This document shows positions 28,216-37,552 of a stretch of 62,375 nt of DNA, one piece after another. The stretch is from Bryobacterales bacterium (GTDB lineage: Bacteria; Acidobacteriota; Terriglobia; Bryobacterales; Bryobacteraceae): contig CANFEY010000023.1 in the NCBI GenBank assembly GCA_947446025.1, positions 1 through 62,375 on the forward strand, in the 5' to 3' direction. A program made the translations under genes and the position numbers. The first letter of the stretch is position 1, and every line of letters starts with the position of its first letter. The notes beneath the pieces are model-generated. The model worked only from the letters and a program-made list of their open reading frames with translations. It ran no database searches and was not told the DNA's origin.

Positions 28216-29844
28216 ATGGCCGCCAGTGACCGTCCCATCCTCACCGACGCTGCTCAGCAGACTGAGCAGGCGCGCGCTTTGGCCAAGCGCTATTACCACG
28301 AGTTCGTGGATTTGCGCGAAACCCGCATCGATCACGACCTGTTCACGTCCATCCCGGTCGACCTGATGTTCCGCTACAACTTTGTCCCGATTCAGGGGCA
28401 AAACGGGACCCTCGAGATCGCGCTGGCGGATCCGCGCAACCTGAGTCTGATCGATGAGCTGAGCGGGCTGCTGAACAAGAAGCTGCGGATCAAGGTCGCG
28501 ACGCTGTCGCAGATCTCGGACCTGCTGAAGAAAACCGAGCAATCGCAGCGCGTCCTCGAAGAAGTCACCGAGGGGTTCACCCTGGACGTTGTCGGCGACG
28601 AAGAGAATCCGGACGAGACGCTTTCCATCGACCGGCTCGCCGCCAGTGATTCCGACATCGCGCCCGTCATCAAGCTGGTCGACACCACCATTTTCAACGC
28701 GCTCGAGCGGCGCGCGAGCGACATCCACATCGAAACTCGGGATCAGGAAGTGGCCATCAAGTATCGTATTGACGGTGTCTTGCACTACGCCATGCCTCCC
28801 ATCGCGAAGGACTGGCATTCGACCATCATTTCGCGCATCAAGGTGATGAGCGAGCTCGACATCGCCGAGCGCCGCACGCCGCAGGACGGGCGCTTCCGCG
28901 TGCGCTACAAGAACCGCCTGATCGATTTCCGCGTGTCCATCATGCCCACCGTCTTCGGCGAAGACGCCGTGCTCCGCGTGCTGGACAAGGAATCGATGAG
29001 CGAGAAGTTTTCCAGCCTGTCGCTCGACGTGGTGGGCTTCTCCGGCAGCGATGTCACGAAGTTCCGGCGCTACATCAAGGAACCCTACGGCATGGTGCTG
29101 GTGACCGGCCCGACGGGCTCGGGCAAGACGACCACGCTCTACGCAGCACTCAACGAAATCAAGACGGACGAAGACAAAATCATCACCATCGAAGATCCGG
29201 TGGAATACCAGCTTAAGGGGATCACCCAGATTCCAGTGAATGAGAAGAAGGGCCTGACCTTCGCGCGCGGCCTGCGTTCCATCCTGCGCCACGATCCTGA
29301 CAAGATCATGGTGGGCGAAATTCGTGACCAGGAGACGGCGCAGATCGCGATCAACGCGGCGCTCACCGGCCACTTGGTGTTCACCACCGTCCACGCGAAC
29401 AACGTGTTCGACGTGTTGGGGCGCTTTCTCAACATGGGTGTGGAGCCGTATAACTTCGTCAGCGCTTTGAACTGTATTCTGGCGCAAAGATTGGTCCGGC
29501 AGATTTGCCCGCACTGCAAGAAGCCGATCCAGATTTCCGATGAGGAATTCAAGGAAAGCGGCATGGATGTGTCCAAGTGGCGCGGCGTGACGTTCTACGA
29601 AGGGCCCGGGTGCTTTGAGTGCGGCGGTACCGGATTCCGCGGCCGCAGTGCGATCACGGAACTACTCGACTTGAGCGAACCGATCCGCGAGCTGATTTTG
29701 GACAAGCGGCCGGCATCGGAGATCCGTCGCAAGGCGCGCGAAGAAGGTATGACGTCGCTGCGGGAGTCGGGCCTCGAAAAAGCGAAGGCGGGCGAGACGA
29801 CGTTGAAGGAGATCAACAAGGTCACCTTTATTGAGGCCAACTAA
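28216..29844 (+). CDS. Type IV pilus/type II secretion assembly ATPase (PilB/GspE)
   Basis: This 542-aa secretion ATPase has an N-terminal MshEN-like domain (residues about 20-150), then RRASDIHIET, Walker A GPTGSGKTTT, the Asp box EDPVEYQLKGITQ, Walker B-type DKIMVGEIRDQETAQIA and His box HLVFTTVHANN. A four-cysteine zinc clamp CPHCKK…CFECGG lies near residue 440. It powers pilus polymerisation on PilC. The ATG at 28216 is preferred over a TTG 9 bases upstream. PilM follows after 2 bases. Confidence 0.92.
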   Translation: MAASDRPILTDAAQQTEQARALAKRYYHEFVDLRETRIDHDLFTSIPVDLMFRYNFVPIQGQNGTLEIALADPRNLSLIDELSGLLNKKLRIKVATLSQISDLLKKTEQSQRVLEEVTEGFTLDVVGDEENPDETLSIDRLAASDSDIAPVIKLVDTTIFNALERRASDIHIETRDQEVAIKYRIDGVLHYAMPPIAKDWHSTIISRIKVMSELDIAERRTPQDGRFRVRYKNRLIDFRVSIMPTVFGEDAVLRVLDKESMSEKFSSLSLDVVGFSGSDVTKFRRYIKEPYGMVLVTGPTGSGKTTTLYAALNEIKTDEDKIITIEDPVEYQLKGITQIPVNEKKGLTFARGLRSILRHDPDKIMVGEIRDQETAQIAINAALTGHLVFTTVHANNVFDVLGRFLNMGVEPYNFVSALNCILAQRLVRQICPHCKKPIQISDEEFKESGMDVSKWRGVTFYEGPGCFECGGTGFRGRSAITELLDLSEPIRELILDKRPASEIRRKAREEGMTSLRESGLEKAKAGETTLKEINKVTFIEAN

Positions 29845-29846
29845 CC

Positions 29847-30704
29847 ATGTCGCTCTGGAAATCCATTACGAGGTTTGCGCAAGACCCTGCGCCGGCGCAC
29901 GTCTTTGAGATGTCGGAAGCGGGCATTGCGTATTCGGCCAACGGGCGTCAGGGGTTCGCGGAGTTTCCGGAAGGCACGCTGGTGGCTTCGCCGGTGGAAG
30001 ACAATTTGCTCTCCACCGATGTGCTGACGCAGACGATTCAGCGGATCGCGTCCCCAGGGGCCGCGGGGAAGAAGCGGCGTCCCGCGACGGTGATTTTGCC
30101 GGATCACGCCGTGCGCGTCAGCTTGCTCGATTTCGATTCGTTCCCCAGTTCGCCCGAGGAGCAGCTGTCGCTGGTGCGGTTCCGGGTGAAGAAGACGGTG
30201 CCGTTCGATATCGAGTCGGCGGCGGTGAGCTACTGGGTACAGCCGGGTGCGGCAGGCAAGAAAAAGGAAGTCGTTGCCGTCACCGTGGCGTTCGAGATTT
30301 TGGCCCGCTACGAGGCGTTGTTCCGGAGCCTGGGTTTCCATCCGGGCACAGTCACGTCGTCCTCGCTGGCAGCGCTGGAGCTGTACCGCGAGCCGGGAGT
30401 GGTGGTAATTGCCAAGCTGGCGGGGAACATCGTCACCATCATGGCTGTGGCGGACGGGCACTTGAAACTGTTCCGCTGTTTGCCGCTCGAAGAGATCAAC
30501 GACGAAGAACTGCTCGGCGTGTTGCATCCGACCTTTGCGTACGTGGAAGACGAACTGTCGCAGCCGGTGAGCAAGCTGCTGCTGTGCGGATTCGGGCGCG
30601 CGCCGGAGGGCATCTCCGTGCCGACGGAGACCTTGCGCAGCCGCCTGGGCCAGGTGAACGGGTTCAACGCGGGACTGCTCGGCTACTTGGAGGCGGTGGG
30701 CTAG
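29847..30704 (+). CDS. pilM: Type IV pilus assembly protein PilM-like
   Basis: This 285-aa cytoplasmic actin-like protein fits PilM: ATVILPDHAVRVSLLDF then EEQLSLVRFRVKKTVPFDIE, the segment that contacts PilN. It lacks part of the nucleotide-binding domain, being shorter than the about 350 residues of Proteobacteria. It follows PilB and precedes PilN, PilO and the PilP-like gene, the usual order. Confidence 0.82.
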   Translation: MSLWKSITRFAQDPAPAHVFEMSEAGIAYSANGRQGFAEFPEGTLVASPVEDNLLSTDVLTQTIQRIASPGAAGKKRRPATVILPDHAVRVSLLDFDSFPSSPEEQLSLVRFRVKKTVPFDIESAAVSYWVQPGAAGKKKEVVAVTVAFEILARYEALFRSLGFHPGTVTSSSLAALELYREPGVVVIAKLAGNIVTIMAVADGHLKLFRCLPLEEINDEELLGVLHPTFAYVEDELSQPVSKLLLCGFGRAPEGISVPTETLRSRLGQVNGFNAGLLGYLEAVG

Positions 30705-30723
30705 CGCCTGCGGCAGGAAATAA

Positions 30724-31293
30724 ATGAGAGTTCCGATCAATCTATCCACCGAGCCATTCCGCCGCGACCGGGCTACCGTGGTAGCTTCCGCGATCTGCTC
30801 CGTGCTGCTGGCGGGGTTGCTGGGCGTGATGGTGTACCTGATCCTGGGCGAGCGCGCACGGGCGGCGGAGAATCGTGATTCGGTGGGGCGGTTGCAAACG
30901 CAGATCAGCGTTGCGGCCGTGGAACAAGCCAAAGCGGACGCGACGCTGCGCATGCCGGTCAACGCAGAGGTCCTGCAGCAGAGCGTGTTGTTGAACGCGC
31001 TGGTGGAGCGGAAGTCCATCAGCTGGGCTCGCCTGTTCGCGGATATTGAGGGCGTGCTTCCGGGGAACGTACGGCTGATCCAGGTGCGGCTGCCGCAGGT
31101 GAATTCGCGCAATGAAGTGACGCTGGATATGGAAGTGGGGGCGCAGCAGCCTTCCCAGGCCGCGGAATTTACCAAGCGCCTGCAAGATTCGCCGTTATTT
31201 GGACCGGCGACGTTGTTGCGGTCGGATCCGCCGTCGCAGAATGAGCCGTTGTACCGGTATCGGTTGACTGTGAGCTATGGCCAAAAATTCTAA
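30724..31293 (+). CDS. pilN: Type IV pilus alignment protein PilN-like
   Basis: This 189-aa inner membrane protein has the short cytoplasmic PilN motif RVPINLSTEPFRRD, one membrane helix (residues about 22-43), a coiled-coil-prone stretch and a periplasmic ferredoxin-like domain. The INLxxxPF-like motif binds PilM. It overlaps pilO by 17 bases. Confidence 0.83.
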   Translation: MRVPINLSTEPFRRDRATVVASAICSVLLAGLLGVMVYLILGERARAAENRDSVGRLQTQISVAAVEQAKADATLRMPVNAEVLQQSVLLNALVERKSISWARLFADIEGVLPGNVRLIQVRLPQVNSRNEVTLDMEVGAQQPSQAAEFTKRLQDSPLFGPATLLRSDPPSQNEPLYRYRLTVSYGQKF

Positions 31294-31885
31294 AGTCAAA
31301 GCACCCGTCGCCGCAAGGCGGGCGAACACGGCGCAGATTGCGCGCTGGGCGCTCGGGCTGCTGGTGGTGCTCAACCTTGTCGCCGTGTGGCTGCTGCTGT
31401 ATCCGCCGTGGGGCTCGGCTGAGACACTGGAACAGGATCTGGTGCGGCTCCAAGCGCAGCTGAAACTGAGCAAGACGCGCCTCGAAGAAACGACACAGCA
31501 CGCCGGAGCAGTGGAAAAGGGCCGCGGCGGGGCGGATGAATTTCTCAGCAAGTACTTCGTGCCACGGCGGGCGGCTCCCACAACTTTCCTCAACGAACTG
31601 GACCAGATCGCCAGGCGAGCCGGGATTAAAGACCGCGGAGTCCAGTATTCCGAGGATGTGATCGAAGGCTCCGAAGAACTCGGCATGCTCACCATCACGG
31701 CCAACTTCGAGGGCACCTACAAAAACCTGCTGAGCTTCGTGCGCGAGATTGACCGTTCGCAGAACCTACTCATCATTGAATCCCTCAACGCCACGCCGCA
31801 GCAAGGGTCGAACGTCCTCACCGTCGCAATCAAGATGGAAGCGTTCCTGCGTCAGGACGGATCGGTTTTAGAGGCCTCCCGATGA
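31277..31885 (+). CDS. pilO: Type IV pilus alignment protein PilO-like
   Basis: This 202-aa protein has a short basic N-terminus, one membrane helix (residues about 25-45) and a periplasmic coiled coil followed by the PilO fold. PilO pairs with PilN to align the pilus platform. It overlaps PilN and the PilP-like gene, so translation is probably coupled. Confidence 0.8.
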   Translation: MAKNSKVKAPVAARRANTAQIARWALGLLVVLNLVAVWLLLYPPWGSAETLEQDLVRLQAQLKLSKTRLEETTQHAGAVEKGRGGADEFLSKYFVPRRAAPTTFLNELDQIARRAGIKDRGVQYSEDVIEGSEELGMLTITANFEGTYKNLLSFVREIDRSQNLLIIESLNATPQQGSNVLTVAIKMEAFLRQDGSVLEASR

Positions 31886-32607
31886 GCAAGTGGATGCCGA
31901 CCGGCTTGGGCGCGGAGCCGAAGAAGATGGTTTTCCTGCTCGGGCTGCTGGCTATGGCGCCTGTGGCTTACTGGTACGGCAACAGCACGGACACGCCGGT
32001 AACGGCACCTTCCGGGGCGAAGCGGGCAACCCTTCCCGCAGTGGAACCGAGCGTGATCGCGCGCCCCGCGCCGAAGGCCGCCAGTCGGACCACACGCAGC
32101 GGCAATGACGACTTCCATCCGACGCTGAAGCTGCCGGACGGATTCGATTTGAGCAAAGTAGACCCGACGCTCCGCACCGACTTACTGGCCCGTGTGCGCG
32201 AAATCGGCGAGGTGGGCGGGTCACGCAGTTTGTTCGAGTTCTATACGCCGCCTCCACCCCCTCCACCGAAGCAAGAGCCAATCATTCCCACAGCACCGAA
32301 GCCGGATCCGTTCGCGGAAGGAGTCAAACAAGCTGCCGCCGCGAAACAAACACCGCCACCTCCGCCTCCACCTCCGCTGATTCCGCTGAAGTACTCCGGC
32401 TACGAAGGCGCGCCCAGCGGCGGCAGCAAACTGCGCGCGGTGTTCGTCGATGGCGAAGACCATTTCCTGGTAGGCGTAAACGACACCATCAAGAACCGGT
32501 ATAGAATTGTGCGTATCGGCACTACGTCGGCGGAAGTGGAAGACATCGTGGCCAAGAATACACAAACGCTGCGCATTGCGGACCGCTGCGAGGACATCTG
32601 TAAGTAA
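31882..32607 (+). CDS. PilP-like proline-rich inner membrane protein
   Basis: This 241-aa protein has one N-terminal membrane segment (residues about 17-33), then a periplasmic stretch with two polyproline tracts (YTPPPPPPPKQ and QTPPPPPPPPL). The C-terminal 70 residues are beta-rich (LRAVFVDGEDHFLVGVNDTIKNRYRIVRIG), as in PilP/GspC homology domains, which bind the secretin. A canonical PilP lipobox is not seen. Position after PilO supports the role. Confidence 0.75.
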   Translation: MSKWMPTGLGAEPKKMVFLLGLLAMAPVAYWYGNSTDTPVTAPSGAKRATLPAVEPSVIARPAPKAASRTTRSGNDDFHPTLKLPDGFDLSKVDPTLRTDLLARVREIGEVGGSRSLFEFYTPPPPPPPKQEPIIPTAPKPDPFAEGVKQAAAAKQTPPPPPPPPLIPLKYSGYEGAPSGGSKLRAVFVDGEDHFLVGVNDTIKNRYRIVRIGTTSAEVEDIVAKNTQTLRIADRCEDICK

Positions 32608-32611
32608 CCCT

Positions 32612-34033
32612 ATGCAACCCCGTTCCGCCTCAGCACGGCGCAAGCGAACCCAAGGCGGGTTCATCCTGCTGGTCATCTTCCTGATGGCCGGAGCCATCGC
32701 TCTAATGCTGTATGCGCAGTTGCCGCGCGTGGCTTTTGAGAGTGAGCGAGAGAAGGAACAAATCCTGATCGACCGCGGCGAGCAGTTCATCCGCGCCATC
32801 CAGCTCTACCAGTTGGACAACGCCGGCCAATGGCCGCAGACGCTGGATGACCTGGAAAAGAAGAACAACAAACGCTACCTCCGCCGCCGCTATAAGGACC
32901 CCTTCACCGGCAAGGACGAGTGGCGCCTGATTCACACCAACGGCGGGCAGCTGACGGACTCCTTGATCACCAAGCCGCCGCTGGCGGATGGATCGTCGGC
33001 GACATCCAGCGCCTCGAGCAGCACGCAGCCGCAGGAGCAGCAGGTGAACGCGGCGGTGGGCTTGCGGCCCAGCGATGTTACGCTCCCCGGCAACCAGAGT
33101 TTCATCGCACAGTCGTTTCCGGGGCAAAATCCAGGCCTGCCTCCCAACGGCGTCCCAGCTCAGCCCCAACAGGGGTTCGGAATTCCCGGCGTGGTACAAG
33201 CCAACGGGATGCCGCAGATTTCAGCACTGCCTGGAGTGGGTGGCGCGTTTCAACCGCAGTTTCCCGGGCAGCAGTTCCCCGGCCAGCAGCCGCCGCCGGG
33301 AACGCAGGTTACACCGGGGGGATTTCAACCGCAGTTCCCTGGACAGCAGTTTCCAGGCCAACAGCCACCACCGGGGACGCAGATCGCTCCAGGAGGATTG
33401 CAGCCCCAGTTCCCCGGCCAACAGTTTCCAGGACAGCAATTCCCCGGCCAGCAGCAGGGAGGCGTTGGGGCTGCTCCACCCGTAGGATTTCAGTTTGGAC
33501 CAAACGGGCAGCTGATTCCGGCTCCCATTGGCCAGCCAGCGCCGGGCAGTCTCCCGGGCGCGAACTTGGGCGGGACTCCCGGACTTCCCGGGGGCGCCGG
33601 GAACGCCGGGATCGACGTGATCAACCGGTTGTTGACGACGCCGCGGACGCCACCGGCCGGAGTGGGCACGACGCAGAACAACGCGGTGGGCGGCGGCATC
33701 GCCGGAGTGGCCAGCACACATACCGGAGCCAGCATCAAGGTGTATAAGGAACGCTCCAAGTATGAGGAATGGGAGTTCGTCTACACACCGCAGCAGGGCG
33801 GCGGAGCCGGAATTGGTGGAGTGGGCGGACAGAACGGGCAGAACGGCCAGAACGGCCAGAACAACGGCAAGAACGGGCCCAGTCCACCAGGACAGAACAA
33901 CAACGCTGGGAACAACAGTTTCGGCAACAATGGCTTTGGCAATAATGGCTTCGGCAACGGCATCGGCACAACGCCTCCCGCCGGACGTGGTACCGCACCC
34001 GTCGGTGGCGCGGGAGCAACCAAGGGGCGCTAG
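32612..34033 (+). CDS. Pseudopilin-like protein with Gln/Pro/Gly and Asn/Gly repeats
   Basis: This 473-aa protein has a leader QGGFILLVIFLMAGAIALML followed by ILIDRGEQFIRAIQLYQLDNAGQWPQTLDDL and RRYKDPFTGKDEWRLI, which is the major pseudopilin (GspG-like) core, although the invariant Glu at position 5 is not evident. Residues about 210-285 are repeats based on QPQFPGQQFPGQQ, and residues about 405-455 are Asn/Gly-rich (GQNGQNGQN, NNGFGNN). The ATG at 32612 is preferred over an upstream frame overlapping the PilP-like gene. Low-complexity insertions of this size are unusual for a pseudopilin. Confidence 0.72.
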   Translation: MQPRSASARRKRTQGGFILLVIFLMAGAIALMLYAQLPRVAFESEREKEQILIDRGEQFIRAIQLYQLDNAGQWPQTLDDLEKKNNKRYLRRRYKDPFTGKDEWRLIHTNGGQLTDSLITKPPLADGSSATSSASSSTQPQEQQVNAAVGLRPSDVTLPGNQSFIAQSFPGQNPGLPPNGVPAQPQQGFGIPGVVQANGMPQISALPGVGGAFQPQFPGQQFPGQQPPPGTQVTPGGFQPQFPGQQFPGQQPPPGTQIAPGGLQPQFPGQQFPGQQFPGQQQGGVGAAPPVGFQFGPNGQLIPAPIGQPAPGSLPGANLGGTPGLPGGAGNAGIDVINRLLTTPRTPPAGVGTTQNNAVGGGIAGVASTHTGASIKVYKERSKYEEWEFVYTPQQGGGAGIGGVGGQNGQNGQNGQNNGKNGPSPPGQNNNAGNNSFGNNGFGNNGFGNGIGTTPPAGRGTAPVGGAGATKGR

Positions 34034-34045
34034 ACTCAGTAGAGC

Positions 34046-35395
34046 GTGAATTCTCCCGGCCGCATCCTCATCGTCGACGACCAGGCGCATGTGCTCGAAG
34101 CGCTGCGGCTGCTGCTCAAGGGCGAGGGCTTTTTCATTGAACCCGCGAACTCGCCCAACGGAGCCGTTGCCGCGCTCGAATCCGGTGACTTCGACGTGGT
34201 CCTGATGGACCTCAACTATACGCGCGACACCACCAGCGGGCAAGAAGGGCTCGATCTGCTCTCGCGCATTCAAGCCATTGATCCGGCGCTCGCGGTGGTG
34301 GTGATGACGGCGTGGAGCACAGTGGACCTGGCGGTGGAAGCCATGCGGCGCGGGGCACGCGACTTCGTGCAGAAGCCGTGGGAGAACGCCAGGCTGCTGA
34401 GTATTCTGCGCACGCAGCTGGAGCTGAGCACGGCGCTGAAGCGGGGGCAACATCTGGAGGCGGTGCTGCGCTCCGATGGCGGGCCGCAGTTGATCGCGGA
34501 GTCGGCGGCCATGCAGCCGGTGCTGGAGTTGATCGCGCGGGTGGGGCCCTCGGATGCGAACGTGTTGATCACCGGAGAGCCGGGGTCAGGCAAGGAAGTG
34601 GTCGCGCGCAAGCTGCACGCGGTGTCTGTGCGGCCGGGCCGGCCGATGGTAACAGTGAACGCGGGCGGCCTCGCCGAGGGCGTGTTTGAGAGCGAACTCT
34701 TCGGCCACGTGCGCGGCGCGTTCACGGATGCAAAGGCAGACCGCGTGGGCCGGTTCGAACTGGCTGACGGCGGGACTCTGTTTCTGGATGAAATCGCGAA
34801 CGTCCCGATGAATCTGCAATCGAAGTTGCTACGCGTGCTCGAAATCGGCGAGATGGAGCGCGTGGGGTCGTCCAAGACCAAGAAGGTCGATGTGCGGGTG
34901 ATCTCGGCCACGAATGCTCGGTTGGGGGAAGAGGTGACGGCGGGGCGGTTCCGCGAGGACCTGCTGTTCCGGTTGAACACCATTGAGATTCACTTGCCTC
35001 CGTTGCGTGAGCGGCGAGCCGACATCGGGACGCTGGCGGCCCACTTTCTGAAGACGCACGCGCAGCGGTACCGGAAACAGCTGCAGGGCTTCGATCAGGC
35101 GGCGATGCAGGCGCTGCTGGACAATCCGTGGCAGGGCAACGTGCGTGAACTGAACCACGTTGTCGAACGAGCTGTATTGATGGCGCAGGATTCGCAGATC
35201 CGGCCGGCGGACCTGGCGCTGCGCGCATCGGGCGCAACCAGTGCGAAGCTGGATGAAATGAGCCTGGAAGATGTTGAGGCGTTCCTTATCAAAAAGGCGC
35301 TGGCCAAACACGACGGCAACGTCAGCCACGCGGCGAATGCGCTGGGCTTGAGCCGCAGCGCGCTGTATCGGCGCTTGCAGCGCTACGGGTTGTGA
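34046..35395 (+). CDS. Sigma-54-dependent response regulator (NtrC family)
   Basis: This 449-aa regulator has a receiver domain with phospho-acceptor D55 (VVLMDLNY), an AAA+ domain with GEPGSGKEVVARKLH, LFLDEIANVPMNLQSKLLRV and the sigma-54 contact loop GAFTDA, and a Fis-type HTH ending RLQRYGL. The contact loop has Asp where GAFTGA has Gly. The start is GTG at 34046. It directly follows the pilus run and overlaps the histidine kinase start, so it is the likely regulator of a pilus or nearby genes. Confidence 0.87.
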   Translation: MNSPGRILIVDDQAHVLEALRLLLKGEGFFIEPANSPNGAVAALESGDFDVVLMDLNYTRDTTSGQEGLDLLSRIQAIDPALAVVVMTAWSTVDLAVEAMRRGARDFVQKPWENARLLSILRTQLELSTALKRGQHLEAVLRSDGGPQLIAESAAMQPVLELIARVGPSDANVLITGEPGSGKEVVARKLHAVSVRPGRPMVTVNAGGLAEGVFESELFGHVRGAFTDAKADRVGRFELADGGTLFLDEIANVPMNLQSKLLRVLEIGEMERVGSSKTKKVDVRVISATNARLGEEVTAGRFREDLLFRLNTIEIHLPPLRERRADIGTLAAHFLKTHAQRYRKQLQGFDQAAMQALLDNPWQGNVRELNHVVERAVLMAQDSQIRPADLALRASGATSAKLDEMSLEDVEAFLIKKALAKHDGNVSHAANALGLSRSALYRRLQRYGL

Positions 35396-36687
35396 GGCCG
35401 CCGCACGAACAGCGGATGCTCTTGTGGGCGCTCGCGGCAGGGCTGCCGGCCGTCGCCGTGGCGCTCTACCTGCTGTGGACTTCGGGGATGGGCGATAGTC
35501 TGCGGTGGACGGCGACGCTTGTCATTGTTGGAGCGTGGTGGTTCTGCGCCTCGGCGATCCGGCAGCGCGTGGCGTCTCCGCTGCGGGCGCTAGCCAGCTT
35601 GCTTGAAGCTATGCGCGAAGGCGACTATTCGATTCGCGGCGCGCAGGATGACGGCGCGCTGGGCGAGGTGATGCAGCAGGTCAACGCCATGGGCACGACG
35701 CTCCGCGAGCAACGGCTGGGCGCGCTGGAAGCAACCACGCTGCTGCGAAAAGTGATGGAGGAGATCGACGTCGCCATCTTTGCGTTTGATGGAGCGCGGC
35801 GGCTGCGGCTGGTGAATCGCGCGGGCGAGCGGCTGCTGGGCAAGCCGGCCGAGCGCATGCTGGCGGCGGACGCGGCGGCGCTGGGGCTGGCCGAGTTCTT
35901 GGAGGGCGACGATTCGCGCACCGTGCAACGCACCTTCGCGGCAGGCGCGGGGCGATGGTCGGTGACGAGGTCGCAGTTCCGCGAAGGCGGGCTGCCCCAT
36001 CAACTGCTAGTGGTCAGCGATCTGACGCGCGCGCTGCGTGAAGAAGAGCTGAAGGCGTGGCAGCGGCTGGTGCGTGTGCTGGGGCATGAGTTCAACAACT
36101 CGCTCGCGCCCATCAAGAGCATCGCCGGGAGCCTGGAAACATTGGTCGCGCGCGATCCGCTGCCCGGTGACTGGCGCGACGATATGCAGCGCGGCTTGTC
36201 GGTGATCGCCTCGCGCAGCGACGGATTGAGCCGCTTTCTAGGAGCCTACACCCTGCTCGCAAAATTACCGCCGCCGCAGTTGGCACCCATGAGCGTCGGC
36301 GATTGGGTGCGGCAGACGGTGGCGCTTGAAACCCGGCTGGTGCCCATCGTCGAAGCCGGGCCGGAAGTGATGCTCCAAGGCGACCGCGTGCAGCTCGAAC
36401 AAGTTCTCATCAACCTTCTGCGCAACGCCGCGGACATGTCAAAACAAGTACGAGTCACGTGGCGCAGGTCCGGAGCTCATGTGGAAGTTTCCGTAACCGA
36501 CGAAGGCCCCGGCCTCGCCAACACCGCGAATCTGTTCGTGCCGTTCTTTACGACCAAGCCGGGAGGCTCGGGCATCGGGCTGGTGTTGAGCCGGCAAGTC
36601 ATTGAAGCACACGGCGGATCGCTGGAGTTGCGCAATCGCGCGGAGGGGAAGGGCTGCGAGGCTAGGCTGCTGCTCCCGGCGCTATGA
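35392..36687 (+). CDS. Sensor histidine kinase (NtrY-like)
   Basis: This 431-aa kinase has two N-terminal membrane helices, HAMP/PAS-like cytoplasmic regions, the H-box LGHEFNNSLAPIKS, an N-box LINLLRNAADM and GxG motifs (VTDEGPGLA, GSGIGLVLS). It starts at a GTG overlapping the regulator stop (GTGA), so translation is coupled, and it presumably phosphorylates that regulator. The signal is unknown. Confidence 0.86.
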   Translation: MRPPHEQRMLLWALAAGLPAVAVALYLLWTSGMGDSLRWTATLVIVGAWWFCASAIRQRVASPLRALASLLEAMREGDYSIRGAQDDGALGEVMQQVNAMGTTLREQRLGALEATTLLRKVMEEIDVAIFAFDGARRLRLVNRAGERLLGKPAERMLAADAAALGLAEFLEGDDSRTVQRTFAAGAGRWSVTRSQFREGGLPHQLLVVSDLTRALREEELKAWQRLVRVLGHEFNNSLAPIKSIAGSLETLVARDPLPGDWRDDMQRGLSVIASRSDGLSRFLGAYTLLAKLPPPQLAPMSVGDWVRQTVALETRLVPIVEAGPEVMLQGDRVQLEQVLINLLRNAADMSKQVRVTWRRSGAHVEVSVTDEGPGLANTANLFVPFFTTKPGGSGIGLVLSRQVIEAHGGSLELRNRAEGKGCEARLLLPAL

Positions 36688-36694
36688 TAAAGCT

Positions 36695-37270
36695 ATGGCC
36701 GGGCACGCCCAGCCCTTCCTGACGCCGGAGCAATACCTCCACATCGAGCGCTCAGCCGATTCCCGCAGCGAGTATTACGACGGGCGCATGTACGCTATGG
36801 CGGGGGGATCTCAGGACCATCAGCGGCTAAAAGACAACCTCGCATTCGAGCTACGACGACGCTTTGGGAAGCGGCGCTGTGAGATTGGCACTAGCGACCT
36901 GCGCGTAAGCGTTTCCCACAACGGCCTCTACACCTACCCCGACGTCTTTGTGATCTGCGGAGAATCGAAGCTGCTGGACGGTCACAAGGACACGTTGCTC
37001 AACCCCGTACTCATTGCCGAAATCCTCTTGCCCAGCACCGAACGCTACGACCGCGTCTTCAAGTTCTCACAATACCGGCAAATCGAATCGCTGCAAGAGT
37101 ACGTGATCGTCTCGCAAAGTGAGCCGCGCGTCGAGGTCCAGCGTCGCGAGGCGGATGGGGCATGGAGTCTCACCGAGTTCGTGGGCATGAACGCGGTGTG
37201 CCGCTTCGCCAGTGTGGACTGCGAAGTACCGCTGGCCGAGCTTTACACCAACATCACGTTCGAGAGTTAG
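36695..37270 (+). CDS. Uma2 family (DUF820) endonuclease-like protein
   Basis: This 191-aa protein belongs to the Uma2 PD-(D/E)xK family: LTPEQYLHIE near the start, RSEYYDGRMYAMAGGS, TYPDVFVICGE and AEILLPSTERYDR. Role unknown in most bacteria, where copies are numerous. The ATG at 36695 follows the kinase stop by 7 bases. It overlaps the convergent small membrane protein by 4 bases. Confidence 0.83.
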   Translation: MAGHAQPFLTPEQYLHIERSADSRSEYYDGRMYAMAGGSQDHQRLKDNLAFELRRRFGKRRCEIGTSDLRVSVSHNGLYTYPDVFVICGESKLLDGHKDTLLNPVLIAEILLPSTERYDRVFKFSQYRQIESLQEYVIVSQSEPRVEVQRREADGAWSLTEFVGMNAVCRFASVDCEVPLAELYTNITFES

Positions 37271-37518
37271 CGTTCTTCGAGGTGCTTGAGGCGCGCGTCG
37301 AGTATTTCTTCCACGCGGTGCAGCTCTGCGCGCCAGATGTCGCGCGAGTCGGCGAATTGGCGGTTCATGTCGGCGCGAAGGTCCCGCATGTCCATTTTCA
37401 GGCTGTTCATGTCTGCCCTGACGTCAGACAGACGGAAGTTATTCAGCAAGATCCCGATGAGCACGGTGATCATAGTCGGCAAAGACGCCAAGACAAATGT
37501 AAGCTGCGTTTCGTTCAT
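37267..37518 (-). CDS. Small membrane-anchored coiled-coil protein, paralogue 1
   Basis: This 83-aa protein has an N-terminal membrane helix (QLTFVLASLPTMITVLIGILL) and a charged heptad tail ending AELHRVEEILDARLKHLEER. It is a close paralogue of the protein at 49865-50149, sharing ETQLTFVLAS and the last 20 residues almost exactly. I do not recognise a family. It ends overlapping the Uma2 stop. Confidence 0.68.
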   Translation of the reverse strand: MNETQLTFVLASLPTMITVLIGILLNNFRLSDVRADMNSLKMDMRDLRADMNRQFADSRDIWRAELHRVEEILDARLKHLEER

Positions 37519-37552
37519 GACAACTTAGTCGCAGGATAGCAGACAAAATCTC

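Noticed and set aside
28213-29514. Minus-strand frame opposite PilB/GspE
   Set aside because: It mirrors the ATPase gene codon by codon; the composition is Asp/Val/His-rich without domains.
33240-33460. Possible CRISPR or DNA repeat array
   Set aside because: The periodicity is codon-based (QFPGQQ) within an open frame and lacks uniform spacers.
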